Shown here one piece after another: positions 18,457-27,367 of a DNA stretch of 64,000 nt. Position numbers and translations under genes: made by a program. The notes beneath the pieces are model-generated. The model saw only the letters and a program-made list of their open reading frames with translations, searched no databases and was not told the DNA's origin. Location: the NCBI GenBank assembly GCA_030532035.1, contig JAUNLX010000003.1, positions 54,111 through 118,110 of the forward strand. Direction: 5' to 3'. How positions within the stretch are numbered: the first letter of the stretch is position 1; each line of letters starts with the position of its first letter. The DNA comes from Clostridia bacterium. GTDB lineage: Bacteria > Bacillota > Clostridia > Oscillospirales > Acutalibacteraceae.

Positions 18457-18480
18457 AAGTAAAAGTAAATAAGGAAAAAG

Positions 18481-18507
18481 AAAAAACCCGTTTTCCCGGG
18501 TTTTTTT
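18481..18507 (-). terminator. rpmB terminator
   Basis: On the minus strand AAACCCG/CGGGTTT with an AAAA-containing loop, ending in TTTTTTC, located between rpmB and tRNA-Gln. Confidence 0.85.
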
Positions 18508-18509
18508 AC

Positions 18510-18698
18510 TTATATTGCACGGGTTACTTTTCCGGAACGGAGACAAGAAGTACATACATTTTTTCTCTGAGGTTTGCCGTCTACCATGATTTTTACTTTT
18601 TTTACATTGGGTTTCCAGGTTCTGTTTGAACGTCTGTGAGAGTGGGATACAGCAATTCCAAACGTAACGCCTTTACCGCAAATTTCACACTTGGCCAT
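18510..18698 (-). CDS. rpmB: 50S ribosomal protein L28
   Basis: 62 residues, starts MAKCEICGKGVTFGIAVSHSHRRSNRTWKPN and ends CTSCLRSGKVTRAI. The two CxxC pairs make this the zinc-binding form of L28. Normal length. GGAGGCAATT precedes the ATG. Confidence 0.97.
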   Translation of the reverse strand: MAKCEICGKGVTFGIAVSHSHRRSNRTWKPNVKKVKIMVDGKPQRKNVCTSCLRSGKVTRAI

Positions 18699-18731
18699 AA
18701 TTGCCTCCTTTTCTAATTATTGAACGCAAAG

Positions 18732-18760
18732 ATTTTATCAAATATCTTTGTGTTATGCAA
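18732..18760 (-). promoter_or_regulatory. rpmB promoter
   Basis: On the minus strand TTGCAT (18755-18760), 17 bases, TAAAAT (18732-18737), about 30 bases before the gene. Confidence 0.65.
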
Positions 18761-18859
18761 GTATAAAATGAAAATCATCTTTAATATATTATCTATTTAA
18801 GATAGTAATCATTATAAAAATATTTTTATTAAAGGTTATAGATAAGATTGAAAATTGCC

Positions 18860-20074
18860 TCAAATAAAGTTTAAAAATTTTTCTGCTAATTTTTCATATG
18901 TAAAATTTTTGATTATCGCATTTTTTCCATTTTCGCCTAAACGGTTTCTTTCAATGGTACTCATAGATTTAATGGCATTAATTTTTTTGATTATGTCATC
19001 TATGTCTGTTGGGTTTGCCATATATCCACACTCATATTCCTCGATTAGTGTTTTTGGAGAATTTATAACGCAAACTACAGGTTTACCAGCAGCCATAGTA
19101 TCATACATTTTATTGAGACAAAGACCAAATCTATATAGCGGAGAGGGCTCAGCAGTTATGAGCACACAATCAAATTTATCTAACAATGTTGGAACTTGTT
19201 TTTTTGATACGGGTGGTAAAAAGATTATATTATCTATTTTTTCTTTTTTGGCTCTTTTGATTAACCTCTTTTTTTCAACCCCATCGCCAACAAGAACAAA
19301 CTTTGTATCTTCATCTTTTATATTTTTTGCAGTATCCAGAATGAGGTCTAAGGCATTAGATATGGCATGTCCGCCGAAATATCCGACAATAAATTTGCCT
19401 TTTAATTGATTAAAGATTTTGCTGTGTTCCTCTGGTAGCTCGAATTTGCTTTCAAATTCTTCGAAAACAACACCATTTTGTATGTTTATAAATTTTTCTG
19501 GGGAAAGACCGTGGTTTACCATATACTGTTTAGAATTGGGTAATAAAGCAACAAGTTTATCACAATTTTTATATGCGGAATTTTCTGCTATTTGCATAAG
19601 TAGTACAAAGGGATGTTTTTTGGACATTCCGCCAATTTCATACAGTGTGGCAGGCCACATATCATGGACTTCATGGATATATTTGGCTTTAGAATACTTT
19701 GCAATTCTTTGTGCTGCATATGTATCTAAAGGATATGTTGATGACGCAATAACAACATCTGGTTTCCATTTATTTGCTATCTTTTTTGCGTCTTTCCATA
19801 ATTTAAAAACAAATCGAAACATGGTTTTGGCTCTATCGACGCCATTTCCTTGATACTGTCCAGTTTTTATCCAAGTATAGTGTATCCCATCCACGATTTC
19901 TTCGTCATAGTCATTTTTAACTATAGGATTTTTGTTTCTTAAATGAGAAAAATCTCCTCCTATGATACGAACATTGTGCCCCATTTTTACCCATTCTCTG
20001 GACAAATAGTATGGTCTAAACTCCATACCCATCTCGGGAGAACCGGCATAGTGATTTAAATAAACTATATTCAT
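18860..20074 (-). CDS. Glycosyltransferase family 4 (WbuB-like)
   Basis: 404 residues, GT-B fold. The N-terminal half carries the acceptor-side pattern MNIVYLNHYAGSPEMGMEFRPYYLSREWVKMGHNV seen in WbuB-type transferases; the C-terminal half has VGYFGGH, VLVGDGVEK and the donor-binding region PSPLYRFGLCLNKMYDTMAAGKPVV. It probably adds a sugar to a surface polysaccharide or glycolipid. AAGGAGACTTTA precedes the ATG. It stands alone, away from other envelope genes, so the glycan cannot be named. Confidence 0.85.
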   Translation of the reverse strand: MNIVYLNHYAGSPEMGMEFRPYYLSREWVKMGHNVRIIGGDFSHLRNKNPIVKNDYDEEIVDGIHYTWIKTGQYQGNGVDRAKTMFRFVFKLWKDAKKIANKWKPDVVIASSTYPLDTYAAQRIAKYSKAKYIHEVHDMWPATLYEIGGMSKKHPFVLLMQIAENSAYKNCDKLVALLPNSKQYMVNHGLSPEKFINIQNGVVFEEFESKFELPEEHSKIFNQLKGKFIVGYFGGHAISNALDLILDTAKNIKDEDTKFVLVGDGVEKKRLIKRAKKEKIDNIIFLPPVSKKQVPTLLDKFDCVLITAEPSPLYRFGLCLNKMYDTMAAGKPVVCVINSPKTLIEEYECGYMANPTDIDDIIKKINAIKSMSTIERNRLGENGKNAIIKNFTYEKLAEKFLNFI

Positions 20075-20104
20075 TAAAGTCTCCTTATAGCAAAAACAAC
20101 CAAA

Positions 20105-20163
20105 TCCATTGATTTTTTTGAATTTCAGTCAATGGAGTTCAATTTGTACGCAATATTATACCA
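20105..20163 (-). promoter_or_regulatory. Glycosyltransferase promoter and leader inverted repeat
   Basis: On the minus strand an extended -10 TGGTATAAT (20155-20163) with no clear -35, then a leader with TCCATTGA/TCAATGGA (20105-20112 and 20129-20136), an 8-bp inverted repeat of unknown role. Confidence 0.45.
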
Positions 20164-20336
20164 TAATTCAAAGGTTTGATATAACTGAATTAACTTAAAT
20201 ATTGTAATTTGCTTGTAAAAAGTATGCTTTTAAGAATATAATTAAATAGTACTTTTTCTAAATTAGAGGAAAAAAATAATTATATAACCGAATGAAACAA
20301 AAATTATACCTTTTATGATTAAATGTTACAGATACA

Positions 20337-20365
20337 TTGATTTTTGAAATGAAATAAACTATAAT
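20337..20365 (+). promoter_or_regulatory. recA operon promoter
   Basis: TTGATT (20337-20342), 17 bases, TATAAT (20360-20365). The gap between the glycosyltransferase and recA otherwise holds only the divergent glycosyltransferase leader and AT-rich sequence. Confidence 0.75.
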
Positions 20366-20374
20366 TACATAAAT

Positions 20375-20388
20375 CGAACATTTGTGCG
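20375..20388. promoter_or_regulatory. LexA (SOS) box of recA
   Basis: CGAACATTTGTGCG closely matches the Gram-positive SOS box CGAAC-N4-GTTCG (one base off in the right arm). It begins 9 bases after the -10, over the likely start of transcription. Confidence 0.75.
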
Positions 20389-20407
20389 AACGACTAAGGA
20401 GGACATT

Positions 20408-21523
20408 TTGGCAAAAAGTGAAAAATCAAAGGCTTTAGATACTGCAATTCATCAAATTGAAAAACAATATGGAAAAGGCGCAATAATGCGTCTGGGACAA
20501 AAAACTGAATTGAAAATTGAATCGATCCCTACAGGTTCTATTATGCTTGATAATGCTCTTGGAATAGGCGGTTTGCCTAAGGGCAGAATAATTGAAATTT
20601 ACGGACCTGAATCTTCGGGAAAAACGACTCTTGCCTTACATTCAATAGCTGAAGCGCAAAAATTGGGAGGTGTGGCAGCTTTTATAGATGCAGAGCACGC
20701 ACTTGATCCACTTTATGCTTCTAATTTAGGTGTAGATATCGACTCTCTCTTAGTTTCGCAACCAGACAACGGAGAACAAGCTCTTGAAATTGCTGAATCT
20801 CTTGTACGCTCAGGGGCAGTAGATATAATTGTAGTAGATTCAGTCGCAGCTTTAGTGCCGAGAACGGAAATAGAAGGCGAAATGGGAGATTCCCATGTTG
20901 GTTTACATGCAAGACTTATGTCTCAAGCACTCAGAAAATTAGCTGGTGCAATTGCAAAATCAAATGCAATTATCGTCTTTATAAATCAGCTCCGTGAGAA
21001 AGTTGGCGTTGTATATGGAAACCCCGAAGTTACCACTGGAGGTAGAGCACTCAAATTCTATGCTTCGGTTAGAATTGATGTCAGAAAACAAGAGCAGATT
21101 AAAGGCAATGGCGGAGAAGTAATTGGTTCTCGCACAAAGGCAAAAATCGTCAAAAATAAAGTGGCTCCACCATTTAAAGAGGCAAAATTCGATATAATGT
21201 ACGGAGAAGGAATTTCGCACGAGGGCGAAATTTTAGACATAGGTGTCGATCTTGGCGTGATAAGGAAAAGTGGTTCTTGGTTTTATTATGGAGACGAGCG
21301 TTTAGGTCAGGGAAGAGATAATGTTAAAGTTCTTCTGAAAGAAAATTCTGATTTAAGTAGCACGCTCGAAAAATTAATAAGAGAAAAAATGAAAGCTGAA
21401 GTTTTAGCAGATAAATCGAGTAAAGAAGCTCCTAAAAAGAAAGGCACAACTGATAAAGAAATCACAAAAAAAGAAACAGATATAAATGCCGAGATAGATA
21501 TAGTTATGGATGATGAAGATTGA
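20408..21523 (+). CDS. recA: Recombinase RecA
   Basis: 371 residues from the TTG at 20408, which has AAGGAGG six bases upstream; a GTG 24 bases earlier lies inside the LexA box and is not the start. Walker A GPESSGKT at 66-73, same numbering as E. coli RecA, then the MAW motif, L1/L2 DNA-binding loops ([21 protein letters not shown]) and an acidic C-terminal tail. Catalyses strand exchange and triggers LexA cleavage. First gene of recA-recX-rimO-pgsA-cysE-cysS, with recX overlapping its stop by 4 bases. Confidence 0.98.
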   Translation: MAKSEKSKALDTAIHQIEKQYGKGAIMRLGQKTELKIESIPTGSIMLDNALGIGGLPKGRIIEIYGPESSGKTTLALHSIAEAQKLGGVAAFIDAEHALDPLYASNLGVDIDSLLVSQPDNGEQALEIAESLVRSGAVDIIVVDSVAALVPRTEIEGEMGDSHVGLHARLMSQALRKLAGAIAKSNAIIVFINQLREKVGVVYGNPEVTTGGRALKFYASVRIDVRKQEQIKGNGGEVIGSRTKAKIVKNKVAPPFKEAKFDIMYGEGISHEGEILDIGVDLGVIRKSGSWFYYGDERLGQGRDNVKVLLKENSDLSSTLEKLIREKMKAEVLADKSSKEAPKKKGTTDKEITKKETDINAEIDIVMDDED

Positions 21524-22128
21524 AACTGACATCAAAAAAAGGTAAAGGTCAAAAACTTCACATCTATATTGATGATGATTATAAATTTACTACGGATATA
21601 AACACCTTTTACTTGCTAGGATTGCAAGAAAATGAAGAAATAGATGAGGAAAAGTTGATTTTTATTAAAGATAAAATCGACTTTTCCTATTTATATAATT
21701 GTGCGGTTAAAATATTGAGCTTGCGAGCTAATTCTGAAAAAGAACTAAGGGATAAACTTATTAAAAAAAATAGGCGTGAATATGTTGTAGAAGAGGTTAT
21801 TTCCAAAATAAAAGAACAAGGATATTTAAACGATGAAGATTTTGCCAAAGCATATTCTAAAGAACTCATTCAGAAAAAGGGAAAATCAAAGAATTATGTA
21901 TCATTTAAATTGAGAGAAAAAGGGATAAATAATTCAATGATAGATGAGGTTTTAGAAGATTATAATATAGATGAAAAAGAGAGAATAGAAGACATTATCC
22001 AAAGAAAATACAAAAAAGTTAATTTAAATGATGAAAAAGAGAAAAGAAGGATATATAATTTCTTTGTTAGAGCTGGTTTTAAAACTGGAGATATTTTAAC
22101 TGTTTTTAATAAAATCGTCGGAGAATAA
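21520..22128 (+). CDS. recX: Regulatory protein RecX
   Basis: 202 residues with the RecX three-helix repeats: [46 protein letters not shown] and a further repeat near the C-terminus. RecX binds RecA filaments and limits their activity. Starts at a TTG overlapping the recA stop (TTGA), so translation is coupled to recA. Confidence 0.88.
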   Translation: MKLTSKKGKGQKLHIYIDDDYKFTTDINTFYLLGLQENEEIDEEKLIFIKDKIDFSYLYNCAVKILSLRANSEKELRDKLIKKNRREYVVEEVISKIKEQGYLNDEDFAKAYSKELIQKKGKSKNYVSFKLREKGINNSMIDEVLEDYNIDEKERIEDIIQRKYKKVNLNDEKEKRRIYNFFVRAGFKTGDILTVFNKIVGE

Positions 22129-22129
22129 T

Positions 22130-23455
22130 TTGATTAAAGTTTATATGGTTAGCTTGGGCTGTTCGAAAAACCAAGTGGATGCAGAGCGGATGCTCTTTGA
22201 TCTTGAAGAAAATGGAATATCAGTTGTATTTGACGAAACACAGGCGGATGTAGTTGTCATAAACACCTGTGCTTTTATAGAATCTGCAAAAATGCAAGCT
22301 ATAGAAGAAATTTTGAATTATGCAAATTTAAAGGAAAATGGAATTATTTCTGGAATAGTTATAACTGGATGTCTTTCTGAAAGATATAGACAGGAAGTTA
22401 TAAATGAAATTCCCGAAGTAGACGCAGTTCTTGGGATAGGTTCGAACGATGAAATTGTAACCGCTGTAAAAAGAGCTTTTAACAGAGAAAAGTTTTCGAG
22501 TTTCAAAGAAAAGGAGAATTTAAAACTCACTGGAAAAAGAATAAGGCTCGATCTTTCACATATAGGATATTTGAAAATTGCAGATGGCTGTTCAAATCAT
22601 TGTGCTTATTGCGCTATCCCTCAAATCAGAGGAAAAATGAGAAGTGTTCCACTTGATAGAGTTTTGGACGAAGCGAAAGATTTAATTTCTCAAGGAGTAA
22701 AAGAATTAATTCTCATTGCACAAGATACAACTGTCTATGGACTTGATTTAAAAGAAAAATCTTCACTTAAAATTTTACTCAAAAAGTTATGTGAAATTGA
22801 GGGAGATTTTAAAATTCGCTTACTGTATTGCTATCCAGAGAGAATAGACGAAGAGCTTATAGAAATAATTAAATCTGAAGATAAAATTTTAAAATATTTA
22901 GATATACCGATTCAACATTCTTCAGATTCGATTTTACGCTCTATGAATAGAAATATTAAAAAAGAACAAATTCAAAATTTAATAGATACTTTGAGAGCTC
23001 AAATAGAGGGAATAACAATAAGAACAACAGTTATGGTCGGATTTCCTGGAGAAACTCAAAAAGATTTTGACGATTTATATGATTTTGTCAAAAAAAATAA
23101 ATTTGAAAGACTGGGCTGTTTTGCATATTCTCGAGAAGAAAATACCAAAGCGGCAGACTTTGAAAATCAAGTGCCAGAGGAAATTAAAGAAACCCGTTGT
23201 CAGTTGATAGAACAGCTGCAATATGATATATTAATTAAGCTAAATCACGATGAAATTGGCAAAATTTATCCAGCAATAATCGATGGCAAGGATGAAGCAG
23301 CTTCATCGTATATTGCTCGCTCATATAAAGATGCTCCAGAGGTCGACACCTTTATTATTTTCAATTCAGACAAAATATTTGAACCTGGAGATGTTGTAAA
23401 TCTTAAAATCACCGATTGCCATGAATATGATTTGGAAGGAGAGCTATTAGAGTGA
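22130..23455 (+). CDS. rimO: Ribosomal protein S12 methylthiotransferase RimO
   Basis: 441 residues, three parts: N-terminal UPF0004 domain with Cys in SLGCSKNQ, NTCAF and TGCLSER (second Fe-S cluster), a radical-SAM barrel with Cys154, Cys158 and Cys161 (CSNHCAYC), and a C-terminal TRAM domain. It methylthiolates an Asp of ribosomal protein S12. The IPQIRGKMRS segment is typical of RimO over MiaB. Start is TTG with GGAG upstream. Confidence 0.93.
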   Translation: MIKVYMVSLGCSKNQVDAERMLFDLEENGISVVFDETQADVVVINTCAFIESAKMQAIEEILNYANLKENGIISGIVITGCLSERYRQEVINEIPEVDAVLGIGSNDEIVTAVKRAFNREKFSSFKEKENLKLTGKRIRLDLSHIGYLKIADGCSNHCAYCAIPQIRGKMRSVPLDRVLDEAKDLISQGVKELILIAQDTTVYGLDLKEKSSLKILLKKLCEIEGDFKIRLLYCYPERIDEELIEIIKSEDKILKYLDIPIQHSSDSILRSMNRNIKKEQIQNLIDTLRAQIEGITIRTTVMVGFPGETQKDFDDLYDFVKKNKFERLGCFAYSREENTKAADFENQVPEEIKETRCQLIEQLQYDILIKLNHDEIGKIYPAIIDGKDEAASSYIARSYKDAPEVDTFIIFNSDKIFEPGDVVNLKITDCHEYDLEGELLE

Positions 23456-24021
23456 AAATGAATTTACCCAACAGGCTTACAATAATCAGAATGATTCTGA
23501 CTCCTGTTTTTCTCGCTGTCTTTTTAGCTGATATACCCCATCGTTTTTTATATGCACTTATACTTTTTGTTGTTGCGAGTTTTACGGATACTTTAGATGG
23601 ATATATAGCAAGAAAGAAAAATATAATAACTGTATTTGGGAAATTAGCAGACCCAGTTGCCGATAAAGTTCTCACAACTGCAGCATTACTTGCACTTATG
23701 CATATCGGTTACTGCAATATCTGGTTGGTGGCTCTGACACTCACAAGAGAATTTGCGGTTACTTCATTTAGACTTGTTGCAGCATCTGATGGACTTGTAG
23801 TTCCGGCAAATATTTTTGGGAAAATAAAGACGATAAGTCAAATGGTATTTACCTCATTGATTATATTGCTTCTTGAATTAAAAGAAGTCTGTATTTTGCC
23901 TCAAACATTCAATTTGGCATTGTTTTCAAACATTTTAATTGGCATAACTACACTCTTTACTCTTATATCAGGCGCCATTTATATTGTTAAGATAACAAAG
24001 AAAATAGACTTTAGTAAATAA
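23452..24021 (+). CDS. pgsA: CDP-diacylglycerol--glycerol-3-phosphate 3-phosphatidyltransferase
   Basis: 189 residues, multi-span CDP-alcohol phosphotransferase. The signature D-G-x2-A-R-x8-G-x3-D-x3-D is intact from DGYIARKK to DPVAD (about 45-67). Makes phosphatidylglycerol phosphate in the membrane. Start is GTG overlapping the rimO stop; an ATG two codons later would also work. Confidence 0.92.
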   Translation: MKMNLPNRLTIIRMILTPVFLAVFLADIPHRFLYALILFVVASFTDTLDGYIARKKNIITVFGKLADPVADKVLTTAALLALMHIGYCNIWLVALTLTREFAVTSFRLVAASDGLVVPANIFGKIKTISQMVFTSLIILLLELKEVCILPQTFNLALFSNILIGITTLFTLISGAIYIVKITKKIDFSK

Positions 24022-24036
24022 TAACGGAAGAAATTT

Positions 24037-24663
24037 ATGTTTGAAGAAATAAAAGAAACTATTAAAGCATATAAAAGAAGAGATCCAGCGGCTCGTTCTG
24101 CGTTGGAAATCATTCTTTTATATCCTGGATTTAAAGCTACTATGATGTATAAAATTGCACATAGACAGTATAAGAAAAAGCATTATTTTTTAGCAAGACT
24201 TATTTCGCAGAGGGCCGCCAGAAAAACGGGAATAGAAATTCATCCTGGTGCACAAATTGGAAAAAGATTCGTAATAGACCATGGAACAGGAACGGTCATA
24301 GGCGAAACTTCGATTATCGGAGACGATGTTATTATTTATCAAAATGTAACCCTTGGGGGAACTGGAAAAGATACAGGTAAAAGACATCCTACGATAGGCA
24401 ACAATGTTATGATAGGCGCTGGAGCAAAAGTTTTGGGACCGTTCAAAATAGGAGACAACTCAACGATTGCTGCAGGTGCAGTGGTATTAGATGAAATTCC
24501 AGAAAATTCTACGGCTGTTGGAGTCCCTGCTCAAGTAGTAAAACAGGGTGGAATTAGAATAGAATTAGATCAAGTCAACATTCCCGATCCAGTTGCAATT
24601 GAGTTAAATGCTCTGAAATTGAGAATGGAAAATTTGGAACAACAATTGAAAGGACAGGACTAA
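24037..24663 (+). CDS. cysE: Serine O-acetyltransferase
   Basis: 208 residues. Helical N-terminus followed by left-handed beta-helix hexapeptide repeats with the catalytic His in IDHGTGTVIGE and the acetyl-CoA region GNNVMIGAGAKVLGP. First step of cysteine synthesis from serine. It overlaps cysS by one base; cysE next to cysS pairs cysteine supply with its charging. No cysK is present here. Confidence 0.92.
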   Translation: MFEEIKETIKAYKRRDPAARSALEIILLYPGFKATMMYKIAHRQYKKKHYFLARLISQRAARKTGIEIHPGAQIGKRFVIDHGTGTVIGETSIIGDDVIIYQNVTLGGTGKDTGKRHPTIGNNVMIGAGAKVLGPFKIGDNSTIAAGAVVLDEIPENSTAVGVPAQVVKQGGIRIELDQVNIPDPVAIELNALKLRMENLEQQLKGQD

Positions 24664-26066
24664 TGCAAATTTATAATACACTTACGAGAAAGAGAGAAAA
24701 ATTCGTTCCTTTAAAAGAAGGCCAAGTTGGCATATATGCTTGTGGACCAACAGTTTACAACTATATTCATATAGGAAATGCAAGGCCGATTGTCACTTTT
24801 GATGTTTTGAGAAGATATTTTGAATATAGGGGATACAAGGTAACCTTTGTTCAGAATTTTACTGATATTGACGACAAAATATTAAAAAAAGCCAAAGAAG
24901 ACAATCAATTTTACCGAGAAGTTTCTGAAAAATATATAAAAGAATATTTTAAGGACGCCCATGGACTGAATGTAAGAGACGCCGATGTACATCCAAAAGT
25001 TTCTGACAATATCGACGCTATAATTAAAATGGTTTCAACGCTTATAGAAAATGGGCATGCATATATTGCTGAAAATAATGATGTTTATTTTGACACACAG
25101 AGCTTTGATGAATATGGTAAATTGAGTCATCAAGATTTAGAATCTTTAGAAGCTGGTGCCAGAATTACTGTTGAAGAAAAAAAGAAAAATGCCATGGACT
25201 TTGCTCTTTGGAAAGCTCCTAAGGACGATGAACCCTATTTTGAAGCTCCCTTTGGTAAAGGTCGTCCAGGTTGGCATATTGAATGCTCTGCTATGTCTAC
25301 TGAGATATTGGGCAAAACTTTTGATATACATTGTGGCGGGCGTGATTTGATTTTCCCTCATCATGAAAATGAAATCGCTCAATCTGAATGTTGCTACAAC
25401 GAAAAATTTGCAAATTACTGGATGCATAATGGATATATAAATGTTGACGGTTCAAAGATGAGTAAATCTCTCGGAAATTTCTTCACTGTTCGTGAAATTG
25501 CAGAAAAAACAGGATATGAAGTAATTCGTTATCTTATGCTTTCTTCTCATTACAGAACACCTATCAATTTTTCAAAAGAAATTTTAGACCAAAACAAAAA
25601 TTCTTTAGACAGATTATACAACTGTAAAAATAATTTAGAATTTGAGATAAAAAAATCAGATGGCGAAAATGAATTAGAAAATTATAAAAACGAACTTGAA
25701 AAATTTAGACAGCAATTTATAACAGCGATGGACGATGATTTAAATACAGCAGACGCTTTGGCAGCCATCTTTGATTTAACTAAATACATTAACACCAATA
25801 TTTTAGAAAAAGGTCTCAAAAGGCAAATTCTTGAAGATTCTTTAGAATTATTTGTAGAACTAAACGATGTTTTGGGCTTTCTATACGAGAGAAGAGAACA
25901 AACCACGATTGACGGTGAAGAAATAGAAAGATTAATTGCAGAAAGACAAAAAGCCCGAGCAGAAAAAAACTATGAACTTGCAGATAAAATAAGAGATGAA
26001 TTGTCTGAAAGGGGTATAGAACTCAAAGATACAAAAGACGGGGTTAAATGGGCGATAAAACAATAA
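24663..26066 (+). CDS. cysS: Cysteine--tRNA ligase
   Basis: 467 residues, class I synthetase. HIGH motif as HIGN in YIHIGNARP, zinc ligands in YACGPTVYN, HIECSAMS and FPHHENEIAQ, and KMSKS in GSKMSKSLGN. Normal length; DALR-type helical C-terminus. Last gene of the recA operon. No T-box is seen before cysE or cysS. Confidence 0.96.
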   Translation: MQIYNTLTRKREKFVPLKEGQVGIYACGPTVYNYIHIGNARPIVTFDVLRRYFEYRGYKVTFVQNFTDIDDKILKKAKEDNQFYREVSEKYIKEYFKDAHGLNVRDADVHPKVSDNIDAIIKMVSTLIENGHAYIAENNDVYFDTQSFDEYGKLSHQDLESLEAGARITVEEKKKNAMDFALWKAPKDDEPYFEAPFGKGRPGWHIECSAMSTEILGKTFDIHCGGRDLIFPHHENEIAQSECCYNEKFANYWMHNGYINVDGSKMSKSLGNFFTVREIAEKTGYEVIRYLMLSSHYRTPINFSKEILDQNKNSLDRLYNCKNNLEFEIKKSDGENELENYKNELEKFRQQFITAMDDDLNTADALAAIFDLTKYINTNILEKGLKRQILEDSLELFVELNDVLGFLYERREQTTIDGEEIERLIAERQKARAEKNYELADKIRDELSERGIELKDTKDGVKWAIKQ

Positions 26067-26082
26067 AATTATTATAAAAATC

Positions 26083-26124
26083 ATCGGGGCGGTAAGTGTT
26101 CACTTGCCACCCCGATTTACTTTG
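26083..26124 (+). terminator. Terminator of recA-cysS operon
   Basis: A long hairpin, ATCGGGG then GGTAAGTG pairing with CACTTGCC then CCCCGAT, with one mismatch. The T-run after it is weak (TTTACTTT). The following ~250 bases to the rplM promoter are AT-rich and hold no gene I can see. Confidence 0.65.
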
Positions 26125-26376
26125 CCCCTTCGTTTTATTAGGAAGTTCTTCTGGCAACTTTATAATAATACATTTTTATGTTTTTGTCAACAAATTAAAT
26201 AAAAAATATTAACAATGTTAAATAAATATATCTATAATAACCAAAGGACTTGTTTTTTATAAATTTGCTAAAACTTAAATCATATTTTTAAATTAAATTC
26301 ATACTTGAGAAAAACAAAGGAAAATAAAGAAAAAATCAGAAAATTGAAGATGCAGAGTTTCAAATTAAAAAACAAC

Positions 26377-26405
26377 TTGACAATTAAATTACTCGATGAT
26401 AAAAT
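26377..26405 (+). promoter_or_regulatory. rplM-rpsI promoter
   Basis: TTGACA (26377-26382), 17 bases, TAAAAT (26400-26405): a near-consensus strong promoter. Confidence 0.8.
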
Positions 26406-26411
26406 CTCTAA

Positions 26412-26470
26412 GCGTTGATGTTTCGAGAAGATTTAAGTCTTCATAAAAAGAAATAAATATATATTATTAG
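26412..26470 (+). promoter_or_regulatory. rplM leader with small hairpin (possible L13 leader)
   Basis: The ~68-base 5' leader contains GAAGA-TTTAAG-TCTTC (26427-26442) ahead of AGGAGG. Firmicutes often have an autoregulatory L13 leader at this spot, but I matched only position and a hairpin, not the motif itself. Confidence 0.35.
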
Positions 26471-26479
26471 GAGGAAGCT

Positions 26480-26908
26480 ATGTCAACATATATGCCAAAA
26501 GAAGCTGATTTAACTCGCAACTGGTATTTAATTGATGCAGAGGGAAAAACTCTTGGCGAAGTTGCCGTTAAAGCTGCTACCATTCTCAGAGGAAAGCATA
26601 AACCAACTTTCGCTTACCATGCAGATTGTGGAGAAAATGTAGTTGTTATAAACTGTGCAAAAGTTGTTTTAACTGGAAAAAAACTTGAACAAAAAAAATA
26701 CTATCGCCATTCTGGTTATATCGGAAATTTAAAAGAAATTGACTACAAGACACTCATGGAGAAAAAACCTGAATTTGTAGTTAAAAAGGCAATAAAGGGA
26801 ATGCTACCCGATACAGTAATTGGAAGAAATTCACTTAGAAGACTCAGAGTATATGCAGGTCCAGAGCATGAGCAAACCGCTCAACAACCTGTGAAAGTAG
26901 AATTATAA
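26480..26908 (+). CDS. rplM: 50S ribosomal protein L13
   Basis: 142 residues, the usual length. Signature [30 protein letters not shown] near the start and [23 protein letters not shown] at the end. AGGAGGAAGCT precedes the ATG. Followed 10 bases later by rpsI, the conserved bacterial pair. Confidence 0.98.
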   Translation: MSTYMPKEADLTRNWYLIDAEGKTLGEVAVKAATILRGKHKPTFAYHADCGENVVVINCAKVVLTGKKLEQKKYYRHSGYIGNLKEIDYKTLMEKKPEFVVKKAIKGMLPDTVIGRNSLRRLRVYAGPEHEQTAQQPVKVEL

Positions 26909-26918
26909 GGAGGGCAAA

Positions 26919-27317
26919 ATGTATAATTCAGATGAATATTTTTACGCAACAGGACGCAGAAAGAATTCAGTTGCCCGAGTAAGACTTTATCCGGGTAGCG
27001 GAAAAATTACTATAAATGACAGAGATATTGACGATTATTTTGGACTTGAAACATTGAAAATCATTGTTCGTCAACCACTCGAACTCGTGGACCTCTCATC
27101 TAAATTTGATGTAGTTTGTCGAGTAAATGGCGGAGGAGTTTCAGGTCAAGCTGGAGCCATTCGTCATGGAATCGCAAGAGCACTTGTTGTTTCAGATGCA
27201 GAGCTCAGATCAGAAATTAAAAAAGCCGGATTCTTGACAAGAGATCAGAGAATGAAAGAAAGAAAAAAGTATGGTCTCAAAAAAGCAAGAAAAGCACCTC
27301 AATTTTCAAAGAGATAA
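26919..27317 (+). CDS. rpsI: 30S ribosomal protein S9
   Basis: 132 residues. [22 protein letters not shown] at the start and the basic C-terminal tail [14 protein letters not shown] that reaches the P-site tRNA. Own AAGGAGGGC. Ends at a strong terminator. Confidence 0.98.
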   Translation: MYNSDEYFYATGRRKNSVARVRLYPGSGKITINDRDIDDYFGLETLKIIVRQPLELVDLSSKFDVVCRVNGGGVSGQAGAIRHGIARALVVSDAELRSEIKKAGFLTRDQRMKERKKYGLKKARKAPQFSKR

Positions 27318-27327
27318 TATCAACAAA

Positions 27328-27356
27328 AAACCGAAAGCATTGCTTTCGGTTTTTTT
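27328..27356. terminator. rplM-rpsI terminator
   Basis: AAACCGAAAGCA and TGCTTTCGGTTT form a perfect 12-bp stem with almost no loop, followed by TTTTTT; A-rich on the other side, so it may also serve the convergent glycosyltransferase. Confidence 0.88.
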
Positions 27357-27367
27357 ATTATGAAAAT

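Noticed and set aside
18860..19409. Long plus-strand open frame within the glycosyltransferase gene
   Set aside because: It is antisense to a well-conserved protein, rich in Ser/Phe/Leu as expected of a shadow frame, and has no ribosome-binding site.
20384..20407. GTG at 20384 as the recA start
   Set aside because: It lies inside the LexA box and upstream of the AAGGAGG that fits the TTG at 20408; the shorter protein also aligns with E. coli numbering.
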